Virus record (IMG/VR): IMGVR_UViG_3300002242_000927
Span: 1 to 26,765 of that record
Direction: 5' to 3' (one strand)
Source of the DNA: a virus
Length of the DNA: 26,765 bases
Shown here piece after piece: positions 1-5,511 of this stretch. A program made the position numbers and the translations under genes. The notes beneath the pieces are model-generated. The model made no database searches and had not been told where the DNA came from. It saw nothing but the letters and a program-made list of their open reading frames with translations. Position 1 is the stretch's first letter. Every line of letters starts with the position of its first letter.

Positions 1-39
1 CAGCAACCAGTAGAACGAGACTTTGAGTTGACTGAATAG
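1..39 (+). CDS. 3' end of an upstream gene (partial)
   Basis: An open frame enters from the left edge and gives 12 residues ending in ERDFELTE before a TAG stop. It is probably the tail of a gene lying outside the window, but so short a frame could be chance. No function can be read from it. The next plausible start follows 10 bases later, as expected in this tightly packed block. Confidence 0.3.
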   Translation, partial: QQPVERDFELTE

Positions 40-49
40 CAATGACAGA

Positions 50-259
50 ATGAATAGAGAAAGACTACAAGATAAAATAAAAACAATGTCCGATGAAGTA
101 GGAGACATTGAAAATGAAATAAACTTGGCGAGAACGCACGCTTTTAAATATACGATGTTTGTCAGTAGGCTTAGAAAACTCAAAAAGATAACAAATAAAA
201 AATTAAAAGCGTTGAATTTTATTTATTATTGCAGAACAGGAAGATTTCCGGATGGATGA
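50..259 (+). CDS. Small basic hypothetical protein (69 aa)
   Basis: This is a lysine/arginine-rich protein with an N-terminal half that looks helical (charged heptads around residues 3-28, DKIKTMSDEVGDIENEI) and a strongly basic middle (KLKKITNKKLK). I do not recognise the family. The start has only a weak ribosome-binding site, so translation may be coupled to the preceding frame. Its end overlaps the start of the next gene by 8 bases, which supports it being real. A small helical phage accessory protein is as far as the sequence allows. Confidence 0.5.
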   Translation: MNRERLQDKIKTMSDEVGDIENEINLARTHAFKYTMFVSRLRKLKKITNKKLKALNFIYYCRTGRFPDG

Positions 260-446
260 ATTAACAATAGTGACCGTCGAGAATGGATTTATAGTTGTAT
301 TTTATGATGCAAAAGACTTAGTAAGCAAAGCATTTGCATTTGAGACACCAGAATCATTGTCGATACAAATCTTAACCTGGGCGCGTGAAGAATATGAAAA
401 ACAGGCGAGCGAAGATGGGAAACAGGCGACCGAAGATGAAAATTGA
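252..446 (+). CDS. Small acidic hypothetical protein (64 aa)
   Basis: The N-terminal part alternates beta-like hydrophobic stretches (LTIVTVENGFIVVFYDAKD). An acidic, glutamate-rich tail follows, containing a short internal duplication (KQASEDGKQATEDE). An AGGAAG Shine-Dalgarno lies about 8 bases before the ATG, and the gene overlaps the previous one, so translation is probably coupled. The family is not recognised. The alternating basic/acidic pair of small proteins just before the tailspike could be partners, but that is only inference. Confidence 0.55.
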   Translation: MDELTIVTVENGFIVVFYDAKDLVSKAFAFETPESLSIQILTWAREEYEKQASEDGKQATEDEN

Positions 447-561
447 TAAGATTTTAAATATTTTGAGTGATGAGATGATAATAAGTAATTCAGAATTGGT
501 ATCATCAAACAATTTTGTACTTGTGTCATCTGACAATTTTGTATCAGTCTCAACAAATTAG
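436..561 (+). CDS. Small hypothetical peptide (41 aa)
   Basis: A short frame starts at an ATG inside the end of the preceding gene (11-base overlap) and stops 9 bases before the tailspike start. It encodes a helical start (MKIDKILNILSDEM) followed by a near-duplicate serine-rich beta-like motif, SSNNFVLV then SSDNFVSV. That internal repeat and the perfect fit between two genes argue for a real gene. Its Shine-Dalgarno is weak and no family is recognised, so a chance frame remains possible. Confidence 0.4.
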   Translation: MKIDKILNILSDEMIISNSELVSSNNFVLVSSDNFVSVSTN

Positions 562-570
562 GAAAATATC

Positions 571-2364
571 ATGGCAGCAACAGAACATCCAATTGCAGTA
601 ACTATAGCAGACATGGAAACTGATATGCTTAATGCAAATTTAGGAAAAGTAAAAAGTTACACAAATGCAACTAAACCCACGCCTGCAGTTTTTGGAGTCG
701 GGCCAATCTGGATTGATGGTATTGAGTACTGGAGCGATGGTATTAGCTTTAGTATCGCTACCCCCACAACATTTATTCCCAGCACAGGTGAAAGAAGCAC
801 TGAGATACAAGCAGAAATAGATAAACTTGCGGCTGCAAATGGAGGAAGTATAACCTTTGCTGCGGGTAATTACTTGATAGCTTCAACTTTAATTATTAAG
901 CAAAATGTAAGTCTGATTCTACAGTCTGGTGCTGAGTTCTATGCTGATACAGATATAACTATAGTAAAGATAGCTTTCAATGGTGCAAAGCTTTCAGGTG
1001 GTAGAATACGCAGCACTCTACTGTCTTCCATACAACCACTAATCCTTATCCAGTCAGATAACTCTATACCTGGATTCGATAGGAAAGTCACGACAGGTAT
1101 ATTTAACAAGACTAAAGTTGATAAGCCATTCACTTCTACAGGTAGAGTTGGTACAGGTATAAAGCTTGTAGCAGATAGTACAGCAACAGCATCTAGTTAC
1201 ATAAACTATATATGTATTGATGCTGTTATTTCAGATATGGGGAATGGATTACATTTATATTGTAATGAATTATCAGGTGGGCTTGCATTTATAAATGGTA
1301 ACTTGTTCTATATTAATTATGAGGATTGTATAAATTATATAGTTCTAGAAACTGCAGGTACTGGTATTCCTGCAATATCTGCCAATCAATTTATCGGCAA
1401 TAATATACAAGCCGACGCACAATCTATAAAAGCTATAAAATGTGTAGCCTCGAATTATGGTACTATAACTAGGAACATATTTTCTCCTTTTATTGTATGG
1501 GATTGGAATGTGGCAGCTGACCCTATCGCTGTATCTTTTCCTGTTGGGACTGTGGATAATACTATTCACTCATTAGACTTAACTGAGACATTAATTGATA
1601 TTAACAGAGATGATAATACGCTATCTAGTCCTCTCATCATTAGAAAAAATATAGATTCTGTAAATAGTATTGTCAACTTACCGACGCCCTCTCTGTACAG
1701 AGGGGAAACTATATACTTAGATGATCCTAATTTTAGAGGTACTGTAATAAGTACAGGAACTAGATGGACTACGTTAGTAGGTGCAGAATTAAAATCTACA
1801 CTATCCTCAGCGCAAATGCTTAATATATTTGATATGGTAGCAGGCACGTTCTTCCAGACGCCTTTCACATCAACTGCTGGAGACTTGGCTTTTTTATCTA
1901 CTGATGTGGATATTACGTTAAATCAGGTAAACATCGCAAACACATTTGTGGATGATGACGTTGTGCGTATTACTTCTACTGGTGCAGTTATGACAGGGAT
2001 TACTGCTGATACTGATTACTTCATTACAGCAAGCACCTCTACCAGCTTTAAATTATCACTTACCCGAGGCGGTGCAGAAATTGATCTAACTGCTGCAGGC
2101 AGTGGTAACTTAACAGTATCTCCAGCTTTTATACTGGACTTGAGCGCGGGTATTATGGGAGGCAAGTTCCATTTTATGAACTATCTAGCGAATAAAAGTG
2201 TAGTATTAAAAATAGGTGCAGGCAGGGCATTTAGTATAAATAGTGTAAAACAGGCATCAAATAAGCAAATTTTAATGGGTAGATTCTCTCAGTTTAAGCT
2301 CGAGTTTGTAGAGAATAATAATGCTGATTTCACACTACTGCAAACACCTTATTCCGTAGTTTAA
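571..2364 (+). CDS. Tailspike / tail fibre with predicted right-handed beta-helix
   Basis: This 597-residue protein has an N-terminal segment (1-60, with GVGPIWIDGIEYWSDG) that looks like a short virion-attachment region. From about residue 77 comes the typical entry to a pectate-lyase-like beta-helix: TEIQAEIDKLAAANGG, then SITFAAGNYLIASTLIIK and NVSLILQSGAEF. Short beta-rich repeats rich in G, N, S and T continue to about 340. The C-terminal third (about 430-515) has a DVDITLNQVNIANTFVDDD / TSTSFKLSLTRGGAEIDL beta domain. Such proteins bind, and often cut, surface polysaccharide of the host; no catalytic residues can be named here. An AGGA Shine-Dalgarno 8 bases upstream supports the start. 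It is the first large gene of the + block. Confidence 0.75.
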   Translation: MAATEHPIAVTIADMETDMLNANLGKVKSYTNATKPTPAVFGVGPIWIDGIEYWSDGISFSIATPTTFIPSTGERSTEIQAEIDKLAAANGGSITFAAGNYLIASTLIIKQNVSLILQSGAEFYADTDITIVKIAFNGAKLSGGRIRSTLLSSIQPLILIQSDNSIPGFDRKVTTGIFNKTKVDKPFTSTGRVGTGIKLVADSTATASSYINYICIDAVISDMGNGLHLYCNELSGGLAFINGNLFYINYEDCINYIVLETAGTGIPAISANQFIGNNIQADAQSIKAIKCVASNYGTITRNIFSPFIVWDWNVAADPIAVSFPVGTVDNTIHSLDLTETLIDINRDDNTLSSPLIIRKNIDSVNSIVNLPTPSLYRGETIYLDDPNFRGTVISTGTRWTTLVGAELKSTLSSAQMLNIFDMVAGTFFQTPFTSTAGDLAFLSTDVDITLNQVNIANTFVDDDVVRITSTGAVMTGITADTDYFITASTSTSFKLSLTRGGAEIDLTAAGSGNLTVSPAFILDLSAGIMGGKFHFMNYLANKSVVLKIGAGRAFSINSVKQASNKQILMGRFSQFKLEFVENNNADFTLLQTPYSVV

Positions 2365-2387
2365 ATAAATATAGGAAAAGCAGCAAA

Positions 2388-2771
2388 ATGAAAAAACTAC
2401 TTTTAATTACACTTCTATTATCCGGCTGTTCAACAATGAGAACAATGGATTCAGAATCATGCGTCTATCTTGCAAGTCCTGAGAATGTCTATGAAAATTA
2501 TCTTGTCTTTAATAAACATAGTGATATTGATTTGGGATTTACTCTTCCTGTTGACACACCTGTCGATGTCAAAATAAAAACGCTAATAGACAAACAGTTT
2601 AAAGCATTGCAGCAATTAGCCAATCAAAACAATATTGCCGTAGCAACAGCTTTCAAGACTATCGGTATGGTTGCGAGTCTTAATCCATGTGACAAAGGAT
2701 CAATCGCTGAAGCATTTAAAACAATGCAGATGGCTATTAAAACAATGGGCCGAGTTAAATTACATGAATAA
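2388..2771 (+). CDS. Small phage-encoded lipoprotein (127 aa)
   Basis: The N-terminus is a clear lipoprotein signal peptide: MKK, a hydrophobic core, and the lipobox LSGC with the lipidated Cys at residue 14. The mature part is a helical domain of about 110 residues with two Cys (C22, C99) and helices around KIKTLIDKQFKALQQLANQ and SIAEAFKTMQMAIKTM. It should sit in the outer or inner membrane of a Gram-negative host. A role in lysis (outer-membrane spanin subunit) or superinfection exclusion is possible, but it is longer than usual Rz1 proteins and is not proline-rich. It overlaps the next lipoprotein gene by 8 bases. Confidence 0.7.
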   Translation: MKKLLLITLLLSGCSTMRTMDSESCVYLASPENVYENYLVFNKHSDIDLGFTLPVDTPVDVKIKTLIDKQFKALQQLANQNNIAVATAFKTIGMVASLNPCDKGSIAEAFKTMQMAIKTMGRVKLHE

Positions 2772-3009
2772 AATTATTATTTTGGCTATGTTGTTGACTG
2801 GATGCGCTACTAACAAACTGCACAGCAGTAATGACTGCGTTGTTTTAATAACTCGTGATGATGCTGTTAACTCTTTGTGGGAGACAAAACAATCAATCAT
2901 GATTCCAGTTACTGTAAAGTGTGGACTGAGCGCTAAAGATTGCGATTTGAAGCTGGATAAATCTGTGGATTTTTTTACGCATGACCCGCTGACAATGGAG
3001 TGTTTATGA
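2764..3009 (+). CDS. Second small lipoprotein (81 aa)
   Basis: I choose the ATG at 2764, which overlaps the previous gene's 3' end, over a longer upstream frame. From this point the product begins with a perfect lipoprotein signal, MNKIIILAMLLTGC, with the lipidated Cys at residue 14. The mature part is about 67 residues with four more Cys (in NDCVVL, VKCGLS, KDCDLK and MECL), so disulfides in the periplasm are plausible. It follows another lipoprotein directly and overlaps the next small membrane peptide by 4 bases (ATGA). A spanin or exclusion role is inference only. Confidence 0.7.
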   Translation: MNKIIILAMLLTGCATNKLHSSNDCVVLITRDDAVNSLWETKQSIMIPVTVKCGLSAKDCDLKLDKSVDFFTHDPLTMECL

Positions 3010-3098
3010 TTGGGTATTCATTTATGCTTTTAGCAGGTATTACGGTTGCACTTTTCTTGGCATTAAGAAGAGAATTAAAACTTTATAAAAATAGGTAA
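3006..3098 (+). CDS. Single-pass membrane micropeptide (30 aa)
   Basis: The ATG overlaps the stop of the preceding lipoprotein gene as ATGA, pointing to coupled translation. The 30-residue product is one transmembrane helix (SFMLLAGITVALFLAL) followed by a positively charged tail (RRELKLYKNR). This places the C-terminus in the cytoplasm by the positive-inside rule. Its size, topology and position between a lipoprotein pair and an endolysin suit a lysis-timing or membrane accessory peptide. No family is recognised. Confidence 0.55.
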   Translation: MIGYSFMLLAGITVALFLALRRELKLYKNR

Positions 3099-3102
3099 GG
3101 CA

Positions 3103-3327
3103 ATGATCTTTTTTAATCCATTTCATAAATGCCAATCATTCGTCTGCTTCGAAGATAATTTTTATTATTGTGAAAAATGCCATAAGATTTATTACGATGT
3201 TGTCACGTCTAAAGCCGATGAAGATTACACAACTGAAATGCGGCGATGCAATAAAGAACAATCAGCAGAATGTAAAACCTGGGACAGTTATAAAGAAACA
3301 TTATTAAAATATGAAACTTCACATTAA
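3103..3327 (+). CDS. Cys-rich small protein with CxxC motif (74 aa)
   Basis: The 74-residue product has clustered cysteines, CQSFVCFEDNFYYCEKCHK in residues 10-28 (two pairs, the second CxxC). This resembles a minimal zinc-knuckle or ribbon. A polar C-terminal half with two further Cys follows. The start is 4 bases after the previous stop with a TAAGG-type ribosome site. The last codons (ETLLKYETSH) overlap the next gene and form copy 1 of a 41-bp direct repeat. The family is not recognised. Confidence 0.5.
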   Translation: MIFFNPFHKCQSFVCFEDNFYYCEKCHKIYYDVVTSKADEDYTTEMRRCNKEQSAECKTWDSYKETLLKYETSH

Positions 3328-3338
3328 AAAATCTGAGT
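3298..3338 (+). repeat. Direct repeat copy 1 (41 bp) across a gene junction
   Basis: It matches 3637-3677 at 38 of 41 bases. It covers the last codons of the Cys-rich gene and the start of the 108-residue gene. The second copy covers the end of the 108-residue gene and the start of the endolysin gene, so the 108-residue gene lies exactly between the copies. Confidence 0.85.
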
Positions 3339-3637
3339 CTGAACAGTGCGATGCATACAATAATTGGATAGAAACAAACTACCCGACAAAGGAAAGTTGC
3401 GTTAATAAATGCAATGAAGCTGTTAGGAAAATGGTCAATTGCTTTAGTGATTTGACGGTGCAAGTTGGACGCGCGAATGGTATTTACCATTGCTGGTGTA
3501 AAGATGGCGAGGAAAATATTGTTGACCCGACCGCTAAGCAATTTGAAAAAGATATTGAATACACTTTGATAGCAAGTAGGTTTCTAAAGAAGCATGAAAT
3601 TGAGCTATCGACTGGTGCAATATTTTTAGACACATAA
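3311..3637 (+). CDS. Small transglutaminase/papain-like protein (108 aa)
   Basis: The pattern YPTKESCVNKC ... GRANGIYHCWC ... NIVDPTAKQF is the Cys-His-Asp layout seen in short phage proteins of the transglutaminase-like/papain-like superfamily. Here the likely triad is C30, H60 and D72, with the His in an H-x-W motif and the Asp in DPTA-x-QF. Substrate and role are unknown; peptide-bond cleavage or amide transfer in the cell wall or on a host protein would fit. The first nine residues, MKLHIKKSE, nearly match those of the following endolysin (MKLHFKISE) because of the flanking direct repeat. The start overlaps the previous gene by 17 bases. Confidence 0.55.
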   Translation: MKLHIKKSESEQCDAYNNWIETNYPTKESCVNKCNEAVRKMVNCFSDLTVQVGRANGIYHCWCKDGEENIVDPTAKQFEKDIEYTLIASRFLKKHEIELSTGAIFLDT

Positions 3638-3677
3638 CATTATTAAAGTATGAAACTTCACTTTAAAATATCTGAGT
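3637..3677 (+). repeat. Direct repeat copy 2 (41 bp)
   Basis: This is the partner of 3298-3338, offset by 339 bases, with three mismatches. It contains the ATG and first nine codons of the M15 peptidase gene. Its upstream half repeats the 3' end of the Cys-rich gene, now without coding use. Confidence 0.85.
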
Positions 3678-4039
3678 TCTTGATTGTACCGACATTGCCG
3701 ATTGAGGGCGATATTGCAGATAAAATTTTGCATCACATTGAGATGATAGAGCCTGTTCGTAGAATCATTGGTAAACCAGTTTATGTATCAAAACATTCAG
3801 GATACCGGCCCTACTACTATGAGATACAACAAGGCCGCAGTGGTGAGAGTGAACACACTTTTAAAGGATTGGGCGCAGTGGATTATACTTGCGAGAATAT
3901 AGAATTATTAATCGATCTTGTTCGTAAAACAAAATACAAACGTGTTGCCTATTATCCGCTCAGTAAATTTGTGCATTGCGACTTTGGTGAGGATGCAGGG
4001 TTTTTTATTGATAAAGGAAAAGGCTGGATAAGACAATGA
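3650..4039 (+). CDS. M15-family peptidase, probable endolysin (129 aa)
   Basis: This is a small zinc D-Ala-D-Ala carboxypeptidase/endopeptidase-like protein. Visible motifs are SGYRP (50-54), SEHTFKGLGAVDYTC (67-81) with likely zinc ligands H69 and D78, and FVHCDFG (108-113) with H109 as third ligand and D111 beside it. The spacing from H69 to D78 is two residues longer than the classic HxxGxAxD pattern, but HTFK-x-GAVD is a recurrent phage variant as I recall it. The length fits a single catalytic domain without a wall-binding domain. It would cut peptidoglycan cross-bridges during lysis. No signal peptide is visible, so it needs a holin; candidate holins follow at 4760 and 4987. The start lies within a direct repeat shared with the preceding gene. 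Confidence 0.75.
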   Translation: MKLHFKISEFLIVPTLPIEGDIADKILHHIEMIEPVRRIIGKPVYVSKHSGYRPYYYEIQQGRSGESEHTFKGLGAVDYTCENIELLIDLVRKTKYKRVAYYPLSKFVHCDFGEDAGFFIDKGKGWIRQ

Positions 4040-4052
4040 CATATATAACGAC
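4028..4052 (+). repeat. Direct repeat copy 1: endolysin stop / lost MKYIT start
   Basis: It matches 4536-4560 at 23 of 25 bases. It holds the endolysin stop in an ATGA overlap followed by codons that read M-x-Y-I-T, matching the start of the holin-like gene at 4760. This looks like the original junction between endolysin and holin genes. Confidence 0.7.
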
Positions 4053-4104
4053 TTGCATAAGCGGCGTAGCGTAGCGAAGTCCGACTTTATGCACTTGTTA
4101 GCCT
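4044..4104 (+). other. attC-like hairpin (integron-cassette-type recombination site)
   Basis: The left half has TAAC (4046-4049), a short spacer, then TGCATAA (4054-4060). The right half has TTATGCA (4087-4093), a short spacer, then GTTAGCC (4097-4103). The paired boxes, the unequal unpaired spacers, a variable centre (GCGGCGTAGC repeated as GTAGCG) and an R'-like GTTAGCC match the folded-strand design of integron attC sites, about 60 bases long. It starts right after the endolysin stop, where attC lies in a cassette. There is no U-tract, so it is not a normal terminator. No integron integrase is present in the window. Confidence 0.5.
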
Positions 4105-4148
4105 ATTTTACGGGTATGCACAACCATTGATAGAGAGGAGAACTTAAC

Positions 4149-4445
4149 ATGAATGAAAAAACACTACATAACTCTCCTGTTTCTGGAGCGCGTAAAAATG
4201 TATCTGACCTTGCCGTTGTTGGCAATGGAGATATGTTTAAGTTGCTTTGCAAAGCATCCTCGCAGCAAGAGGGTTGGATGAAAAGCACGAAAGCAATGGA
4301 GGTATCTGGCGGCTGCGTTGTGCAAGTAACAACACAACAAAGAAACCCTGATGGCTCCTACGCTGTTGCTGAAGCATTGACATTTGTTCCGAATGTTGAA
4401 GTAAAGCATGACGATGATTTTGTTGGTGGACGAAAACTAAGTTGA
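4149..4445 (+). CDS. Cassette-like hypothetical protein (98 aa)
   Basis: A strong Shine-Dalgarno (GAGAGGAG, 8-9 bases upstream) precedes the ATG. The 98-residue product has GWMKSTKAMEV, a CVVQVTTQQRNPDGSYAVAEALTFVPNV stretch (read here as beta strands around an NPDG turn) and a C-terminal GGRKLS. I have an impression that similar short proteins (the KSTKAME...VVQVTTQQ pattern) occur as hypothetical genes in proteobacterial genomes and cassettes; I cannot confirm it. Its codon use looks less AT-biased than the neighbours. It follows an attC-like hairpin and is enclosed by a 25-bp direct repeat, so it looks transferred. Function unknown. Confidence 0.6.
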   Translation: MNEKTLHNSPVSGARKNVSDLAVVGNGDMFKLLCKASSQQEGWMKSTKAMEVSGGCVVQVTTQQRNPDGSYAVAEALTFVPNVEVKHDDDFVGGRKLS

Positions 4446-4494
4446 CCGTGATGCCGTACATGGATCTTCTTGTGCGGCTAACGCTTGGCATAAC

Positions 4495-4521
4495 AAGAGT
4501 AATAAGTATATGAATTGAAAT
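4495..4521 (+). repeat. Degenerate direct repeat copy 1 upstream of holin start
   Basis: It matches 4740-4766 at 23 of 27 bases. The shared sequence is the ribosome-binding and start region of the holin-like gene (AAGAGTAAT ... ATGA-x-TTGAAAT). This copy runs into TGA after two codons, so it is a dead start. Confidence 0.6.
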
Positions 4522-4535
4522 GACTGAAACACAGA

Positions 4536-4560
4536 ATAAGACAATGAAATACATAACGAC
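4536..4560 (+). repeat. Direct repeat copy 2: dead MKYIT start
   Basis: This is the partner of 4028-4052, offset by 508 bases. It contains an ATG followed by K-Y-I-T-T-N-P-Q and a stop, a decayed copy of the holin-like start. It shares TGAAATACATAAC exactly with 4761-4773. Confidence 0.7.
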
Positions 4561-4698
4561 CAATCCACAATAAACGATGTTGGGCTTTCCGATTTCAAAA
4601 CCAGAAACTTTAAAACAAAAGGCAGACCAGGATCAGAGCATCTGCTTGATGAGCAGCAAACAACTTTCTTAATCACGCAGGTAAGTCGCCAATTTTAA
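4540..4698 (+). pseudogene. Fragment of a Rha-type phage regulatory gene
   Basis: No complete gene lies in 4446-4759. The frame 4540-4698 lacks a start but from 4576 reads LSDFKTRNFKTKGRPGSEHL then LDEQQTTFLITQVSR before a stop. The same pattern (FKTR..K..GR...E.LLDE.Q..FL) occurs in the Rha relic at 26318-26686, and I recognise it as the central part of Rha-like phage regulatory proteins. Both the N-terminal part and the C-terminal half are missing, so this is a scar of a former gene, now between two decayed copies of the holin start and the live one. An alternative 31-residue frame from 4577 (MLGFPISKPETL...) has no homology signal. Confidence 0.6.
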
Positions 4699-4739
4699 GC
4701 CTTGAATTAAAAGAACATAATACCAAGGTAACTTGTCAT

Positions 4740-4766
4740 AAGAGTAATGAGGAGATGATTTGAAAT
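4740..4766 (+). repeat. Direct repeat copy 2 (live holin start region)
   Basis: This is the partner of 4495-4521. It holds the GAGGAG Shine-Dalgarno and TTG start of the holin-like gene. Confidence 0.6.
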
Positions 4767-4939
4767 ACATAACACATGATAGCCGCGGAAATCCTTCAAG
4801 AACGCTCCCGGTGGTATGGGTGTCAACCATAGGCATATTAGCAATTGCCTATTTAAATAACTGGAGTGGAACAGATTTAGCAGCAGCATTAGCAATACCA
4901 GCGGCATTATGGGGAACCCGTGAGTATATTAAACGGTGA
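4760..4939 (+). CDS. Two-pass small membrane protein, holin candidate (59 aa, TTG start)
   Basis: The gene begins at TTG, not ATG; a GAGGAG Shine-Dalgarno 5 bases upstream decides the start. The product MKYITHDSRGNPSRTLPVVW... has two hydrophobic segments: about residues 16-32 (LPVVWVSTIGILAIAYL) and 37-52 (GTDLAAALAIPAALWG). A charged tail REYIKR follows. Size, two-helix hairpin topology and position downstream of the endolysin and ahead of other membrane genes suit a class II holin, which would open the membrane for the endolysin. The start region is duplicated twice upstream (4036 and 4544), marking a site of repeated insertion. Another small membrane role cannot be excluded. Confidence 0.65.
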   Translation: MKYITHDSRGNPSRTLPVVWVSTIGILAIAYLNNWSGTDLAAALAIPAALWGTREYIKR

Positions 4940-4986
4940 TATTGTGGTAAGTTGTGATGGTTATATTCAGAGTTTTGGGGATTAGC

Positions 4987-5124
4987 ATGTACGTTCAAAA
5001 CAGAAATGACGGAAGACGGTATCAGGACACACATTTTAATTTATGTGAGATGGTAAATGGTGCGTATATCGGTATTGTGCTGGGTGTGTCAATAGTTGCT
5101 ATTGTTAAAATATTAATAATGTGA
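4987..5124 (+). CDS. Small single-pass membrane protein (45 aa)
   Basis: A TGGGGAT-type ribosome site precedes the ATG. The product has a charged N-terminal half (MYVQNRNDGRRYQDTHFN) and one C-terminal transmembrane helix (GAYIGIVLGVSIVAIVKILI). The stop overlaps the GTG start of the next gene (GTGA), so the two are probably translated together. A holin or antiholin partner is plausible from the context; no family is recognised. Confidence 0.55.
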   Translation: MYVQNRNDGRRYQDTHFNLCEMVNGAYIGIVLGVSIVAIVKILIM

Positions 5125-5372
5125 ACATACCCAATGACCTTTTGATGAAACTGTTAGGTTCTATTCTTACAGTTTCATGGATAATAATGACGTCCTTATT
5201 CGTTTGGGTATGGAACATAGATAGAGCCGTTATTAAAACGGCTGATAGTATTGTTCAGATTCAAGAACATCAGGAATTAACTTACGATATGATGATAAAG
5301 CAGATGACATCAATTAGAAAAAAGCAGGATAGAGTATTGGATAAAATATGGGGCGGTCATGGAGCCAGATGA
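5121..5372 (+). CDS. Membrane-anchored coiled-coil protein, possible inner-membrane spanin (83 aa, GTG start)
   Basis: The GTG start overlaps the upstream stop. Residues 10-30 form a transmembrane helix (KLLGSILTVSWIIMTSLFVWVW). A helical, coiled-coil-like polar domain follows (about 33-77, with AVIKTADSIVQIQEHQELTY and SIRKKQDRVLDKI). This topology, one N-terminal membrane anchor plus a periplasmic coiled coil, is that of Rz-like inner-membrane spanins, and a lipoprotein partner could be one of the genes at 2388 or 2764. It is shorter than typical Rz and the partner is not adjacent, so the assignment is tentative. A similar architecture appears on the other strand at 23844-24161. Confidence 0.55.
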   Translation: MNIPNDLLMKLLGSILTVSWIIMTSLFVWVWNIDRAVIKTADSIVQIQEHQELTYDMMIKQMTSIRKKQDRVLDKIWGGHGAR

Positions 5373-5511
5373 CCAAACGCAGGATACAGGTGCGCCAATA
5401 CAAGAATTGCCGCTTGAGGTTTCTGTAATTGGCGCAAATTCACAGACTAAAGAAACTGGCGTTCCAGTTATAGAATGGCCGTTTGAATTATTTGACCCAC
5501 CATGCGGTTAA
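5359..5511 (+). CDS. Small acidic Pro-rich protein (50 aa)
   Basis: The frame is embedded between two genes, overlapping the previous one by 14 bases and the next by 10. It encodes an acidic, proline-rich protein (MEPDDQTQDTGAPIQELPLE ... VIEWPFELFDPPCG). The pattern QxTGAPIQELP / KETGVPVIEWP is a rough internal duplication. The overlap on both sides without a gap supports expression. Function is unknown; an accessory peptide of the tail nozzle gene is possible. Confidence 0.45.
   Translation: MEPDDQTQDTGAPIQELPLEVSVIGANSQTKETGVPVIEWPFELFDPPCG

Noticed and set aside
2671-3009. Longer version of the second lipoprotein (112 aa).
   Set aside because: It would overlap the first lipoprotein by 101 bases and would bury the lipoprotein signal peptide, which begins exactly at the ATG at 2764.
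4044-4104. Hairpin read as a rho-independent terminator of the endolysin gene.
   Set aside because: No U-run follows and the stem is imperfect with paired boxes and unequal spacers, which fits an attC-like site better. The attC reading itself is only moderately supported.
4164-4563. - strand frames opposite the 98-aa gene (4164-4409 and 4237-4563).
   Set aside because: The + strand frame has a strong Shine-Dalgarno and an ordinary protein composition. The antisense frames have neither.
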